From positions 814,501-878,500 of the forward strand of contig NZ_CP047895.1 of assembly GCF_009913435.1 (NCBI RefSeq): a stretch of DNA of 64,000 nucleotides, written 5' to 3'. The notes below the pieces were generated by a model. That model was not told the DNA's origin. It saw only the letters and a list, made by a program, of their open reading frames with translations, and made no database searches. A program made the position numbers and the translations under genes. Origin of the DNA: Sphingomonas changnyeongensis (GTDB lineage: Bacteria; Pseudomonadota; Alphaproteobacteria; Sphingomonadales; Sphingomonadaceae). Positions 31,833 through 40,950 of the stretch are shown here, one piece after another. Every line of letters starts with the position of its first letter. Within the stretch, counting starts at the first letter, position 1.

Positions 31833-32866
31833 ATGGCAATCATCCTCGGCCTTGAATCAAGTTGCGACGAGACGGCGGCGGCGCTTGTCGATGACGGGCG
31901 GCGCGTGCTGGCCCACCGGCTGGCCGGGCAGGAAGCGGCGCACCGCCCCTTTGGCGGGGTGGTGCCCGAAATCGCCGCGCGCGCCCATGTCGAGGCGCTG
32001 TGCCCGCTGGTTGAAGCCGCGCTTGCCGATGCCGGGCTGCGTCTGGCCGATGTCGATGCGGTGGCGGCGACCGCCGGGCCGGGGCTGATCGGCGGCGTCA
32101 TGGTCGGGCTGGTGACGGCCAAGGCGCTGGCGATGGCGGCGGACAAGCCGCTGATCGCGGTCAATCATCTGGAAGGCCATGCGCTCAGCCCCCGCCTTGC
32201 CGATGCTGGGCTGGCCTTTCCCTATCTGCTGCTGCTGGTGTCGGGGGGCATTGCCAGCTGCTGTTCGTCGCCGGGGTCGGGCGTTACCGGCGGCTGGCGA
32301 CGACCATCGACGATGCGGCGGGCGAGGCGTTCGACAAGACCGCCAAGATCCTCGGCCTCGGCTTTCCGGGCGGGCCGCGTGTCGAGGCGGCGGCCGCGCG
32401 CGGCGATCCGCGTGCGGTGCCGCTGCCCCGGCCGCTGGTCGGCACGGCCGAGCCGCATTTCTCGTTCGCCGGGCTGAAAAGCGCGGTGCTGCGCGCCCAT
32501 GGCACCGGGGCCCACCGCGCCGAGGACATTGCCGCATCCTTCCAGCAGGCGGTGATCGACTGTCTGGTCGACCGCACCGCGCGGGCGATCGCCGCCAGCC
32601 CGGGGGCGACCGCTCTGGTCGTCGCCGGGGGCGTTGCCGCCAATGGCGGGGTGCGCGCGGCGCTGGAGGCGTTGGCGACGGCGCATGGCCTGCCCTTTGT
32701 CGCGCCGCCGCTCTGGCTGTGCACGGACAATGCGGCGATGATCGCCTGGGCCGGGGCGGAACGCTTTGCGCTCGGCCATGCCGATCCGCTCGACACGCCG
32801 GCGCGCGCGCGCTGGCCGCTCGATCCGGATGCCGCGCCGGCGCGCGGCGCGGGCGTCAAGGCGTGA
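31833..32866 (+). CDS. tsaD: tRNA threonylcarbamoyladenosine transferase TsaD (one frame break)
   Basis: Transfers threonylcarbamoyl to A37 of ANN-decoding tRNAs; normally essential. The frame opens with [15 protein letters not shown] and has the metal-binding HVEAL and NHLEGH motifs and LLLLVSGG. At 32243-32248 a run of six G is one short: adding a G gives [17 protein letters not shown] and continues through [26 protein letters not shown] and [10 protein letters not shown] to the stop at 32864-32866. The repaired product is 344 residues, the family length. As read, the frame would end in junk at 32477. A sequencing error is more likely than a true knockout. Confidence 0.93.
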
Positions 32867-32897
32867 GGCGGCACGGGCAACAGGGAACAGGGGCAGG

Positions 32898-33887
32898 ATG
32901 GGCACCGAGATGAAGCTGGGCGTCGTCGGGGCGGGCGCATGGGGCACGGCGCTGGCGCAGCTGGCCGCCGCCGGCGGGGCGGAGGTGCCGATCTGGGCGC
33001 GCGAGGCCGAAGTCGTCGCGGCGATCAACGCCACCCACGCCAATCCGCTGTTTCTGCCGGGCATCGCGCTGTCGCCCATGGTGCGCGCGACCGGCGATCT
33101 GGCCGATCTTGGCGGCTGCGATGCGCTGCTGCTGGTGACGCCCGCCCAGCATCTGCGCAGCGTGCTGTTGGCCGTTCCGCCCGGCCCCGCGCTCATCCTG
33201 TGCGCCAAGGGGATCGAGGCGGGCACGGGCATGCTGATGTCCGACATCGTGGCCCAGCTCTGCCCCGGCCGGCCGCTCGCCGTGCTGTCGGGGCCGACAT
33301 TCGCGCACGAGGTGGCGGCCGGGCTGCCGACGGCGGTGACGCTTGCCTGTGCCGATCCCGCGCTCGGTCAGGCGCTGGCGCAGCGGCTCGCCGGTCCCGC
33401 CTTCCGGCCCTATCTGTCCGCCGATGTGATCGGCGCGGAGATTGGCGGCGCGGTCAAGAATGTGCTCGCCATCGCCTGCGGCGTGGTCGAGGGGCGGGGG
33501 CTGGGCCTCAACGCCCGTGCGGCGCTGATCAGCCGGGGCTTTGCGGAAATGACCCGGTTCGGGCTGGCGCGCGGGGCGGAGCGCGAGACGCTGGCCGGCC
33601 TGTCGGGGCTGGGCGATCTGGTGCTGACCTGTTCGTCGACCAGCTCGCGCAATTTCGCGCTCGGCAAGGCGATTGGCGAGGGCAGGCCGGCGGCCGCGCT
33701 GATGGCCGATCGCCGCACGGTTGCCGAGGGCGCGTTCACCGCGCCGGTGCTGCAACAGGCGGCGCGGGCGATCGGCGTCGACATGCCGGTCGTCGATGCG
33801 GTGTGCGCGCTGCTCGCCGAAGGTGCCGATGTCGGCGCGGTGACGGCGACGCTCCTCGCCCGGCCACTGCGCGCGGAGGGGGCTTAA
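32898..33887 (+). CDS. gpsA: Glycerol-3-phosphate dehydrogenase [NAD(P)+]
   Basis: Reduces dihydroxyacetone phosphate to sn-glycerol-3-phosphate for phospholipid synthesis. 329 residues. Motifs: GVVGAGAWGTALAQLAA (Rossmann), LCAKGIE, LSGPTFAHEVA, the catalytic Lys in GGAVKNVLAIACG, and SGLGDLVLTCSS. The start MGTEMKLG at 32898 follows GGGGCAGG; the Met at 32910 is also possible. 31 bp after tsaD, a frequent alphaproteobacterial pairing. Confidence 0.96.
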   Translation: MGTEMKLGVVGAGAWGTALAQLAAAGGAEVPIWAREAEVVAAINATHANPLFLPGIALSPMVRATGDLADLGGCDALLLVTPAQHLRSVLLAVPPGPALILCAKGIEAGTGMLMSDIVAQLCPGRPLAVLSGPTFAHEVAAGLPTAVTLACADPALGQALAQRLAGPAFRPYLSADVIGAEIGGAVKNVLAIACGVVEGRGLGLNARAALISRGFAEMTRFGLARGAERETLAGLSGLGDLVLTCSSTSSRNFALGKAIGEGRPAAALMADRRTVAEGAFTAPVLQQAARAIGVDMPVVDAVCALLAEGADVGAVTATLLARPLRAEGA

Positions 33888-33915
33888 GTCGCGGCACGGG
33901 GAGTCTTTAGTTGTC

Positions 33916-33997
33916 GCGGTACCGGCCCGCTCCCCCACCCGGCCACCCATATGATACTGCCGTTGGGTGGCCGGGTGGGGGAGCGGGCCGGTGCCGC
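33916..33997. repeat. Large palindromic repeat, copy 2
   Basis: Arms 33921-33949 and 33964-33992 are a perfect 29 bp inverted repeat. They extend by one G-T wobble and four more pairs on each side. The loop is 14 nt (TATGATACTGCCGT), the reverse complement of the type seen in copy 4, so its orientation is inverted. Between convergent gpsA and the DUF1674 gene. It shares the A/T variant of the arm (GGCCACCC/GGGTGGCC) with copy 4. Confidence 0.9.
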
Positions 33998-34025
33998 CTC
34001 CGCGCCGGGAGGCGCGCAACGAACA
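33998..34025 (+). repeat. GNRA-hairpin module beside palindrome copy 2
   Basis: Single module: stem GCGCC/GGCGC (34002-34015) with loop GGGA, followed by GCAACGAACAC. Its right end reaches within a few bases of the DUF1674 stop codon. Confidence 0.7.
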
Positions 34026-34031
34026 CCCTCC

Positions 34032-34208
34032 TCAGAAGTCGATGGCGATGCCCTTCAACTCCCAGTCGCCATAGCGGACGGGGTTGAGGCCAAGGGGATC
34101 ATCCTCGCCTTGTGCAGCCTCCGGCGCGGCCTTGGGCGCGGGTTGCGGCACCGGCGGGCTGGGGGACAGATATTCGGGCGGCTTCACATGGGCCGGGCGT
34201 TCGCCCAT
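34032..34208 (-). CDS. DUF1674 / SDHAF4-like small protein
   Basis: A 58-residue protein: a Pro/Ala-rich N-terminal half, then the conserved C-terminal block DPLGLNPVRYGDWELKG. This block defines DUF1674, the bacterial relatives of the succinate dehydrogenase assembly factor SDHAF4, thought to help flavinylation or assembly of the SdhA subunit. Read on the minus strand from an ATG at 34208 to a TGA at 34032-34034. No sdh gene is in the window. Divergent from rsmB. Confidence 0.88.
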   Translation of the reverse strand: MGERPAHVKPPEYLSPSPPVPQPAPKAAPEAAQGEDDPLGLNPVRYGDWELKGIAIDF

Positions 34209-34296
34209 TGCGGTCTCCCTTCGACATCAGGCGGCTGTGATACCCCGACAGCGGGGCCGGGTTAACATTGGGGCAACAGAGGGATCGGGCAAGACC

Positions 34297-35571
34297 ATGG
34301 GCGGCGATAAAATGGCGGACGGGCCGGGGCTGGCGGCACGGCGGGCGGCGCTCAGGCTGCTCGATGCGGTGCTGCGCCGGGGGCTGCCGCTCGAGGCGGC
34401 GCTCGATGCCGCCGCGCGCGAGCTGACGCGCGGCGACGACCGGGCGCTTGCCCATGCGCTGGCTGCCGCCGTGCTGCGCCGCCTGCCCGATCTCGATGCG
34501 CTCATCGATTCGGCGACCGCCCGGCCGCTGCCCGCCGATGCCAAGGCGCGGTTTGCGCTGCGCATCGCGCTGGCGCAGGCGCTGGTGCTGGGCACGCCGG
34601 GCCATGCGGCGATCGCCACCGTGCTGCCGCTGGTCGATGGCGGGCCGCGCAAGCTGGTGCACGGCGTGTTCGGCACGCTGATGCGGCGGCGGGTGGCGCT
34701 GCCGGCGCGGCCGTCCCTGCCGGGTGGAGTGGCGCAGCGCTGGCTGGCCGCGTGGGGGCGCGACATGATCGATGCCGCGGCAGAGGCGATCGCCGCCCCG
34801 GCCCCGATCGATCTCAGCTTCGCTGTCGAGCCCGAGGCGTTTGACGGCGTGGCGCTCGCCCCCCGCCACCGCCGGCTGCCGCCCGGCACCCGCGTCACCG
34901 AACTGCCCGGCTATGCCGAGGGCGGCTGGTGGGTGCAGGATCTGGCCGCGTCGATCCCGGCGCGGCTGCTGGGCGCAGGCGGCGGGCGGCAGGCGCTCGA
35001 TCTGTGCGCGGCACCGGGGGGCAAGACGCTGCAGCTGGCGGCGGCGGGCTGGCGGGTGACGGCGCTCGACAATGCGCCGGCGCGGCTCGACCGGCTGCGC
35101 GACAATCTGGCGCGCACCGGCCTGCCGGCGGAGCTGGTGCTGGCCGATGTGCTCGACTGGGCGCCGCCTGCGCCTGTCGATGCGATCCTGCTCGATGCGC
35201 CGTGCAGCGCGACCGGCATTTTCCGCCGCCACCCCGATGTGCTCCACCGCGTGCGCGCCAAGGACATTGCGGCGCTGGCCGAGCTGCAGGGGCGACTGCT
35301 GGCGCGGGCGGCGGGCTGGCTGCGGCCCGGCGGCATTCTGGTGTTCGCCACCTGCTCGCTCGAGCCGCAGGAGGGCGAGGCGCATCTGGCAGCGGCGGAG
35401 GCGGCGGGGCTGGAACCGGTGCCGGTGCTGGCGGACGAGCTGCCGCCCGGCATCCTGCCCGATCCGCGCGGCCATGTCCGCACGCTGCCGTCGATTCTGG
35501 CCGATCAGGGCAGGCTCGACGGCTTCTTCATCGCCCGTTTCCGCCGGGCCGGCCAGGCGGGCGCGGATTGA
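34297..35571 (+). CDS. rsmB: 16S rRNA m5C methyltransferase (RsmB-type)
   Basis: RNA cytosine-C5 methyltransferase of 424 residues. The N-terminal NusB-like helical domain (about 1-130) is followed by the catalytic domain: SAM site [16 protein letters not shown], the DAPCSATG motif with one catalytic Cys, and [12 protein letters not shown] with the second Cys. The NusB domain marks RsmB rather than RsmF. The start at 34297 is uncertain; the Met at 34312 ([11 protein letters not shown]) fits homologues as well, and neither has a strong ribosome site. Confidence 0.92.
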   Translation: MGGDKMADGPGLAARRAALRLLDAVLRRGLPLEAALDAAARELTRGDDRALAHALAAAVLRRLPDLDALIDSATARPLPADAKARFALRIALAQALVLGTPGHAAIATVLPLVDGGPRKLVHGVFGTLMRRRVALPARPSLPGGVAQRWLAAWGRDMIDAAAEAIAAPAPIDLSFAVEPEAFDGVALAPRHRRLPPGTRVTELPGYAEGGWWVQDLAASIPARLLGAGGGRQALDLCAAPGGKTLQLAAAGWRVTALDNAPARLDRLRDNLARTGLPAELVLADVLDWAPPAPVDAILLDAPCSATGIFRRHPDVLHRVRAKDIAALAELQGRLLARAAGWLRPGGILVFATCSLEPQEGEAHLAAAEAAGLEPVPVLADELPPGILPDPRGHVRTLPSILADQGRLDGFFIARFRRAGQAGAD

Positions 35572-35574
35572 CAA

Positions 35575-35590
35575 GCGGGGCCGGCCCCGC
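35575..35590. repeat. Perfect 16-nt GC palindrome between rsmB and metX
   Basis: GCGGGGCCGGCCCCGC, directly after the rsmB stop and 13 bases before the metX start. It may be a transcription attenuator or limit read-through into metX. No SAM-riboswitch pattern was recognised in the short gap. Confidence 0.5.
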
Positions 35591-35603
35591 CCAAGCGGCG
35601 CGG

Positions 35604-36737
35604 ATGAGCGACGATGCCCGTTTCGGCCTGTCCCGCCAGCTGCGCCTGCCCGGCCCGTTCCCGCTCGACGGCGGCACGTCGCTTGGCGAGATCGAGATCG
35701 CCTATGAAACCCATGGCCGGCTGAATGCGGCGGGCAACAACGCGGTCCTGATCTGCCATGCGCTGACCGGCGACCAGCATGTCGCCTCGCCGCATCCGCG
35801 CACCGGCAAGCCCGGCTGGTGGACGCGCATGGTCGGCCCCGGCAAGCCGGTCGATCCCGAGCGGCATCTGATCATCTGCGCCAATGTGCTGGGATCGTGC
35901 ATGGGCTCGACCGGCCCGGCGAGCCTCGATCCGGCGACGGGCACGCCCTATGCGATGCGCTTTCCGGTGATCACCATCCGCGACATGGTGCGCGCGCAGG
36001 CGGCGCTCCTCGACCATCTCGGCATCGCGCGGCTGCGCGCCGTGGTCGGCGGGTCGATGGGCGGGATGCAGGCGCTCAGCTGGGCCGCCACCTATCCGGC
36101 ACGGGTCGAGGCGGCGGTGGTGATCGCCTCCGCCGCCCGCCATTCGGCGCAGAACATCGCCTTTCACGAGGTCGGCCGTCAGGCGGTCATGGCCGATCCG
36201 CGCTGGCGCGGCGGCGATTATTACGCCAGCGGCGATCCGCCGACCGCGGGGCTGGCGGTCGCGCGCATGGCGGCGCACATCACCTATCTGTCCGAAGCCG
36301 GGCTGACCGAGAAATTCGGCCGCCGCCTGCAGGGGCGGCCCGACAAGCCGGGCGGGGCCAAGAGCTTCGGCTTCGACGCCGATTTCCAGGTCGAAAGCTA
36401 TCTGCGCCATCAGGGGTTGAGCTTCACCGACCGGTTCGATGCCAATTCCTATCTCTACATCACCCGCGCGCTCGATTATTTCGATCTGGCCGAGGATCAT
36501 GGCGGGCGGCTGGCCGACGCGTTCCGGGGCAGCGCGGCGCGTTTCTGCCTGATCAGCTTCGACACCGACTGGCTTTATCCGACCGCCGAAAGCCGGGCGA
36601 TCGCCCATGCGCTCAACGCCGCCGGCGCGGCGGTCAGCTGTGTCGAGCTTTCAAGCCCGTTCGGCCATGACGCCTTTCTGCTCGACGCGCCGGAGATGAA
36701 CCGCATCGTCGACGGCTTTCTGAGGGCCGGGGAATGA
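35604..36737 (+). CDS. metX: Homoserine O-acyltransferase
   Basis: Alpha/beta-hydrolase enzyme that activates homoserine for methionine synthesis. 377 residues. Motifs: [34 protein letters not shown], the nucleophile elbow [12 protein letters not shown] with catalytic Ser, Asp in FDTDWLYPT and His in [12 protein letters not shown]. Family members use acetyl- or succinyl-CoA and this cannot be decided with certainty here. Overlaps metW by ATGA, the usual proteobacterial pair. Confidence 0.95.
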   Translation: MSDDARFGLSRQLRLPGPFPLDGGTSLGEIEIAYETHGRLNAAGNNAVLICHALTGDQHVASPHPRTGKPGWWTRMVGPGKPVDPERHLIICANVLGSCMGSTGPASLDPATGTPYAMRFPVITIRDMVRAQAALLDHLGIARLRAVVGGSMGGMQALSWAATYPARVEAAVVIASAARHSAQNIAFHEVGRQAVMADPRWRGGDYYASGDPPTAGLAVARMAAHITYLSEAGLTEKFGRRLQGRPDKPGGAKSFGFDADFQVESYLRHQGLSFTDRFDANSYLYITRALDYFDLAEDHGGRLADAFRGSAARFCLISFDTDWLYPTAESRAIAHALNAAGAAVSCVELSSPFGHDAFLLDAPEMNRIVDGFLRAGE

Positions 36738-37330
36738 CCGCGCTGCGCCCCGATCTGGCGATCATCGCTGCCAATGTCGCGCGCGGCACGCGGGTTCTGG
36801 ACATTGGCTGCGGCGACGGTGCGCTGATGGCGGCGCTGCGCGACGCGCGCGGCGTCGATGCGCGCGGGCTGGAGCTTGATCCCGCCAATGTCGCCGCCGC
36901 CGTGGCGCGCGGCCTGTCGGTGATGCAGGGCGATGCCGATGTCGATCTGGTCGATTACCCCGCCGGGGCGTTCGACTATGCGATCCTCAGCCAGACACTG
37001 CAGACGACGCGCCGCCCCGACCTTGTGCTCGACCAGCTGGTGCGGATCGGGCGGCGGGCGTTCGTGTCCTTCCCGAACTTCGCCCATTGGCGGGTGCGGC
37101 TGTCGCTGCTGTGGGGCGGGCGGATGCCGGTCACGCGGCTGCTGCCGCTGCAATGGTATGAAACGCCCAACATCCACCATGTCACGATCGACGATTTCCG
37201 CGCCCTTGTCGCCGCGCGCGGGCTGGCGGTCGAGGGCAGCTGGTTCCTGTCGGGCGACAGCCTGACCAGCGCGGCGGCAGCGAATTTCCGCGCTGAACAT
37301 GCGGTTTTCCTGCTCAGCCGGCCGGATTGA
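36734..37330 (+). CDS. metW: Methionine biosynthesis protein MetW
   Basis: SAM-methyltransferase-fold protein of 198 residues: [17 protein letters not shown], then [33 protein letters not shown] and [15 protein letters not shown], all characteristic of MetW. It is coupled to metX and is thought to support the acyltransferase. Converges on the TetR gene across palindrome copy 3. Confidence 0.95.
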   Translation: MTALRPDLAIIAANVARGTRVLDIGCGDGALMAALRDARGVDARGLELDPANVAAAVARGLSVMQGDADVDLVDYPAGAFDYAILSQTLQTTRRPDLVLDQLVRIGRRAFVSFPNFAHWRVRLSLLWGGRMPVTRLLPLQWYETPNIHHVTIDDFRALVAARGLAVEGSWFLSGDSLTSAAAANFRAEHAVFLLSRPD

Positions 37331-37354
37331 GGATCGGTCGCGGGGGTTTTAGCC

Positions 37355-37391
37355 GGGAAGAACGGCACCGGGGGTTGTTTGTGTGGGAAGA
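37355..37391 (-). repeat. Left-hand 30-bp modules beside palindrome copy 3
   Basis: GGGAAGAACGGCACCGG occurs at 37355 and again at 37385, exactly 30 bp apart, the second running into the palindrome arm. A GGTTGTTTGTGT spacer lies between. Read on the minus strand this is CCGGTGCCGTTCTTCCC followed by an ACAAAC tail, so the modules point outward from the palindrome. Confidence 0.75.
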
Positions 37392-37476
37392 ACGGCACCG
37401 GCCCGCACCCCCACCCGGCCTCCCATAGCGTAACCTGCCGCCCATGAGGCCGGGTGGGGGTGCGGGCCGGTGCCGT
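37392..37476. repeat. Large palindromic repeat, copy 3
   Basis: Perfect 31 bp arms (37392-37422 and 37446-37476) with a 23-nt loop, between convergent metW and the TetR gene. In both arms one pair differs from the other copies (GCACCCCC with GGGGGTGC instead of GCTCCCCC with GGGGGAGC), so the substitution is compensated. Loop orientation is inverted relative to copy 1. Confidence 0.9.
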
Positions 37477-37523
37477 CCCTGCGCCGGAAGGCGCAGCACA
37501 AACACGCCCCCCTGCGCCGGAAG
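37477..37523 (+). repeat. GNRA-hairpin modules beside palindrome copy 3
   Basis: One full module TGCGCC-GGAA-GGCGCA (37480-37495) followed by GCACAAACAC, then the beginning of a second (TGCGCCGGAAG, from 37513) that is cut off three bases before the TetR stop codon. Confidence 0.7.
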
Positions 37524-37525
37524 CC

Positions 37526-38215
37526 CTACCCCCGCACCAGCCCGCGCGCGATCAGCGCATTGGCGATCCCGGCCACTTCATCGGGCGTGCGATCATCGCC
37601 CAGCACGCCGAAGCGCAGGCCCAGAAACACGTTCATCCCCATGATCGCCCAGGCGACGACTTCGGTGTCGGCGATGCTCAGGTCGCCGCGCCGTTCGGCC
37701 TCGCCGAGCCTGAGCGCGATGCGGTCGGCGGTGTTCTGATAATGGGCGCGGTAGCTGTCGGGATCGACGAACTCGGCCTCGTCGATGATGCGGTAGATTT
37801 CCTTGTGCGCGCGCACGAAGCCGAGAAAGCTCGCCAGGCCGGCGCGTTCGGCCGCCAGCCCGTCCGGCGCCGCTGCGATCGCCGGGGCGACATGGTCGCG
37901 CACCTGCGCCGACATGTCGCGCACCAGCGCCCGGAACACTTCCTCCTTGGAGTTGAAATAGGTGTAGAAGGTGCCGAGCGCGACGCCCGCGCGCTGGGTG
38001 ATGTGGGTGATGCCGGTGTCGTGAAAGCCGCGCGCGCCAAACTCCGCCGCCGCCGCATCGAGGATCGCGCGCAGCGTCTTGCGCCCGCGCGCGGTGCGCG
38101 GCGTCTTGTCGGTCGCGCCGCCGGCTGCCGCCTCGGCCGCTGCGCCATCTGCGGCCGGGCCTGAAGCCGCGTCCGAAGCTGCAACTGTTGCCGCGCCGCT
38201 ACGCCTGCCGGCCAT
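37526..38215 (-). CDS. TetR-family transcriptional regulator
   Basis: A 229-residue regulator. After an Ala-rich, disordered N-terminal tail (about 1-45), the helix-turn-helix domain has ILDAAAAEFGARGFHDTGI and VALGTFYTYFNSKEEVFRAL. The C-terminal part is a helical ligand domain. Ribosome site GGGAGAGGGAAA. Divergent from the TonB receptor; a 21-bp dyad in the shared gap is the likely operator, so it probably represses the receptor and itself. Confidence 0.92.
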   Translation of the reverse strand: MAGRRSGAATVAASDAASGPAADGAAAEAAAGGATDKTPRTARGRKTLRAILDAAAAEFGARGFHDTGITHITQRAGVALGTFYTYFNSKEEVFRALVRDMSAQVRDHVAPAIAAAPDGLAAERAGLASFLGFVRAHKEIYRIIDEAEFVDPDSYRAHYQNTADRIALRLGEAERRGDLSIADTEVVAWAIMGMNVFLGLRFGVLGDDRTPDEVAGIANALIARGLVRG

Positions 38216-38240
38216 TTTCCCTCTCCCGCCGCGCTAAAGT

Positions 38241-38261
38241 TGAAACCCGGTTCAGGTTTCA
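38241..38261. promoter_or_regulatory. Probable TetR operator
   Basis: Perfect dyad TGAAACC-N7-GGTTTCA midway between the divergent TetR and TonB-receptor genes. Length, symmetry and place are typical for a TetR dimer site. Whether it overlaps a -35 or -10 box cannot be decided. Confidence 0.65.
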
Positions 38262-38323
38262 GTATAGGCCGGGGTGGACCGGGCGCAAGTCATGCCGAAA
38301 TGACCGCCCGCAGGAGGGGAAGG

Positions 38324-40685
38324 ATGCCAATGAACCGGATGTCGTCGCGCGCGCTGTTTCTGCTGGGGCCGGGCTGCAGGCGCTCGTTTCCGCACCGCTT
38401 GCCGCCCAGCAGGTCGAACCGCCGGCCGGGGTCAGCGATCTGGGCGACATCACCGTCACCGCCCGGCGGCGCGAGGAGAGCCTGCTCGACGTGCCGATCG
38501 CCATCACCTCCTTCTCCGGCGCGACGCTGGAGCGGACGGGCGCGATCGACATCACCGAGATTTCGGATGTGACGCCGAACGTCACGCTCGAAGTGTCGCG
38601 CGGCACCAACACCACGCTCACCGCCTTCATCCGCGGCGTCGGCCAGCAGGATCCGGTGGCGGGTTTCGAGGCGGGCGTCGGCCTCTATCTCGACGATGTC
38701 TATCTGAACCGCCCGCAGGCGGCGGTGCTCGACATTTACGATGTCGAGCGGATCGAGGTGCTGCGCGGGCCGCAGGGCACGCTTTACGGCCGCAACACCA
38801 TCGGCGGCGCGATCAAATATGTGACGCGCGACCTGAACGCCGACGAGGCCGAGGGCGGGTGCGCGGCAATGTCGGCAATTTTGACCAGTTCGATCTGGTG
38901 GCGACGGCGAGCACGCCGCTGAGCGACGATTTCCGGCTTGGCGGGTCGATCGGCCGCTTCAGCCGTGGCGGCTTCGGGCAGAATCTCGTCAACGGGCTGG
39001 AGAATTACAACAAGGACATCTGGGCGATGCGCGCCAATGCCGAGTTCGGCCGGCGCGGTGATTTCTTCCTGCGCATCGTCGGTGATTACACGCGCGACCG
39101 CTCGAACCCGCGCAACGGCCACCGGCTGATCCCCGGCCTGCTGTCGGGCGCGCCGGTGCTTGACGATGTGTTCGACACCCGCGCCGGGCTGACCCGCCCG
39201 ACCCAGGATGTGAAGGCTTACGGCCTGTCGGGCACCGCCGAATGGACGCTGAACGACACCGTCACGCTCAAGAACATCATCGCTTGGCGCCAGGACCGCA
39301 GCCAGACCCCGATCGATTTCGACAGCCTGCCCGCCGCCGATGTCGATGTGCCCGCCATCTACCGCAACCGGCAATTCTCGAACGAATTCCAGGTTCTCTA
39401 TGAAGGCGAGAAGCTGCAGGGGATCGTCGGCGCCTATTATCTGAATGCGCGGGCGCGCAACATTTTCGACGTCGTGCTGGCGACCACCAACCCGGTGTTC
39501 CTGCCGGGGCTGAGCGCATCGACCTCCGGCGACGTGCGCACCAAGACCTGGGCGATCTTCAGCGATTTCACCTATGAACTGAGCGAGCAGATCTCGCTGT
39601 CGGTCGGCGGCCGCTACACCTCCGATGAACGCCGGGCGCGCGTCATCCGCGCCAATCTGCTCGGCGGCCCGTCGCCCGAGCTGGGCGGCCAGGGCGTGCA
39701 GCTCGGCGCGCGGACGTCCGATTTCACCGGCGCTGAAACCTTCAAGCAGTTCACGCCGCGTGCCTCGATCAGCTGGAAGCCGAGCGAGGATCACACGCTC
39801 TATGCCTCCTACCAGAAGGGCTTCAAGGGCGGCGGCTTCGACCCGCGCGGCCTGTCGACGGCCGCACCCGACCTCAATGGCAACGGCACCCGCGAGGCGT
39901 CGGAAATCTTCGACTATTTCCTGTTCGACCCTGAAAAGGTGAACAGCTACGAACTGGGCTGGAAGGCGTCGATGCTCGACGATCGGCTGCGCTTCGCGCT
40001 CGCCGGCTTCTATGCCGATTACAGCGACGTGCAGGTGCCCGGCTCGGTCGGCGCGGTCATCGGCGGGGTGCCGACCTTTGTCGGCGTGACCACCAATGCC
40101 GGCAAGGCGACCTTCAAGGGCGTCGAGCTTGAGATGCAGGCCGGGCTGGCCCGCGATTTCGCGGTGGGTGGCGACCGGCTCAATTTCTCCGGCACGCTCG
40201 GCTGGATCGACGCGCAATATGACGAGTTCATCACCAACGTCCCCGGGCGCGGCCCGGTCGACGTCGCCGATTTCCGGCGCATCCAGAACACGCCCGAATG
40301 GACGCTGTCAGGCACGCTCGATTACAATGTGCCGCTGGCCGGTGGGCTGTTCACCGCGCTGACCAGCCTGTCCTATCGCAGCAAGACCTTCCAGTTCGAA
40401 ACGCCCAGCCCGTTCCTCGACCAGCCGGGCTATGCGCTGTGGGATGCCAGCCTGGTGTGGACCAGCGAGGACCAGCGTTACACGATCGGCGCGCATGTGA
40501 AGAACATCACCAACCAGCGCTACATCGTCGCGGGCTATCAGTTCCTCGCGACCGATCCGGTCACCGGCGTGCCGACCCGCACCGCGGCGGGTGCCGTGGT
40601 GCCGAGCCTTGGCCGCGAGGGCGTGGCGACCGCCTTTTACGGCAATCCGCGCCAGGCGTTCGTGTCGTTCGGCGTGAAGTTCTGA
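38324..40685 (+). CDS. TonB-dependent receptor (two frame breaks)
   Basis: Outer-membrane transporter. Adding one G at 38365-38368 joins the signal peptide (MPMNRMSSRALFLLG, then AGLQALVSAPLAAQQ) to the plug domain. Adding one G at 38853-38859 joins the plug to the barrel (VRGNVGNFDQFDLV). The repaired protein has 787 residues. Plug: ITVTARRREESLLDVPIAI and VERIEVLRGPQGTLYGRN. Barrel end: QAFVSFGVKF with a terminal Phe, the usual assembly signal. The start at 38324 has GGAGG six bases upstream. Substrate unknown; sphingomonads use many such receptors for organic molecules as well as iron complexes. Likely controlled by the divergent TetR protein. Confidence 0.92.
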
Positions 40686-40692
40686 GCTGTCC

Positions 40693-40719
40693 CACCCCCG
40701 GCCCATCGGGCCGGGGGTG
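40693..40719 (+). terminator. Hairpin after the TonB-receptor gene
   Basis: 12-bp GC stem (CACCCCCGGCCC/GGGCCGGGGGTG) with a three-base loop, beginning seven bases after the stop codon. It is separate from the palindromic repeat that follows 73 bp later. Confidence 0.65.
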
Positions 40720-40725
40720 TTCATC

Positions 40726-40791
40726 GGCAAGAACGGGATCGGGTGTTTTTGTTTGGGAAGAACGGCACCGGGATTCTGTTGATCGGGAAGA
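40726..40791 (-). repeat. Left-hand 30-bp modules beside palindrome copy 4
   Basis: GGGAAGAACGGCACCGG at 40755 and 40785 (30 bp apart), preceded by a degenerate copy (GGCAAGAACGGGATCGGG) at 40726, 29 bp earlier. Three modules in tandem, ending at the palindrome arm. Confidence 0.75.
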
Positions 40792-40873
40792 ACGGCACCG
40801 GCCCGCTCCCCCACCCGGCCACCCAACGGCAGTATCATATGGGTGGCCGGGTGGGGGAGCGGGCCGGTGCCGT
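40792..40873. repeat. Large palindromic repeat, copy 4
   Basis: Perfect 34 bp arms (40792-40825 and 40840-40873) around the loop ACGGCAGTATCATA. Between the convergent TonB receptor and S41 protease genes. Shares the GGCCACCC/GGGTGGCC arm variant with copy 2 and loop orientation with copy 1. Confidence 0.92.
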
Positions 40874-40945
40874 CCCTGCGCCGCAAGGCGCAGCACAGGA
40901 AAACCCGGTGCCGCTCTCGCGCCGCAAGGCACGCACCAACATCGC
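40874..40945 (+). repeat. GNRA-hairpin modules beside palindrome copy 4
   Basis: First module TGCGCC-GCAA-GGCGCA (40877-40892) with GCACAGGAAAAC after it; a second, GCGCC-GCAA-GGCACGC, near 40919-40935, followed by ACCAAC. The series ends just before the protease stop codon. Confidence 0.7.
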
Positions 40946-40950
40946 CCCGC

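Noticed and set aside
35572..35603. SAM riboswitch before metX
   Set aside because: The gap is only 32 bp and filled mostly by a GC palindrome; too short for a known SAM aptamer unless it lies inside rsmB.
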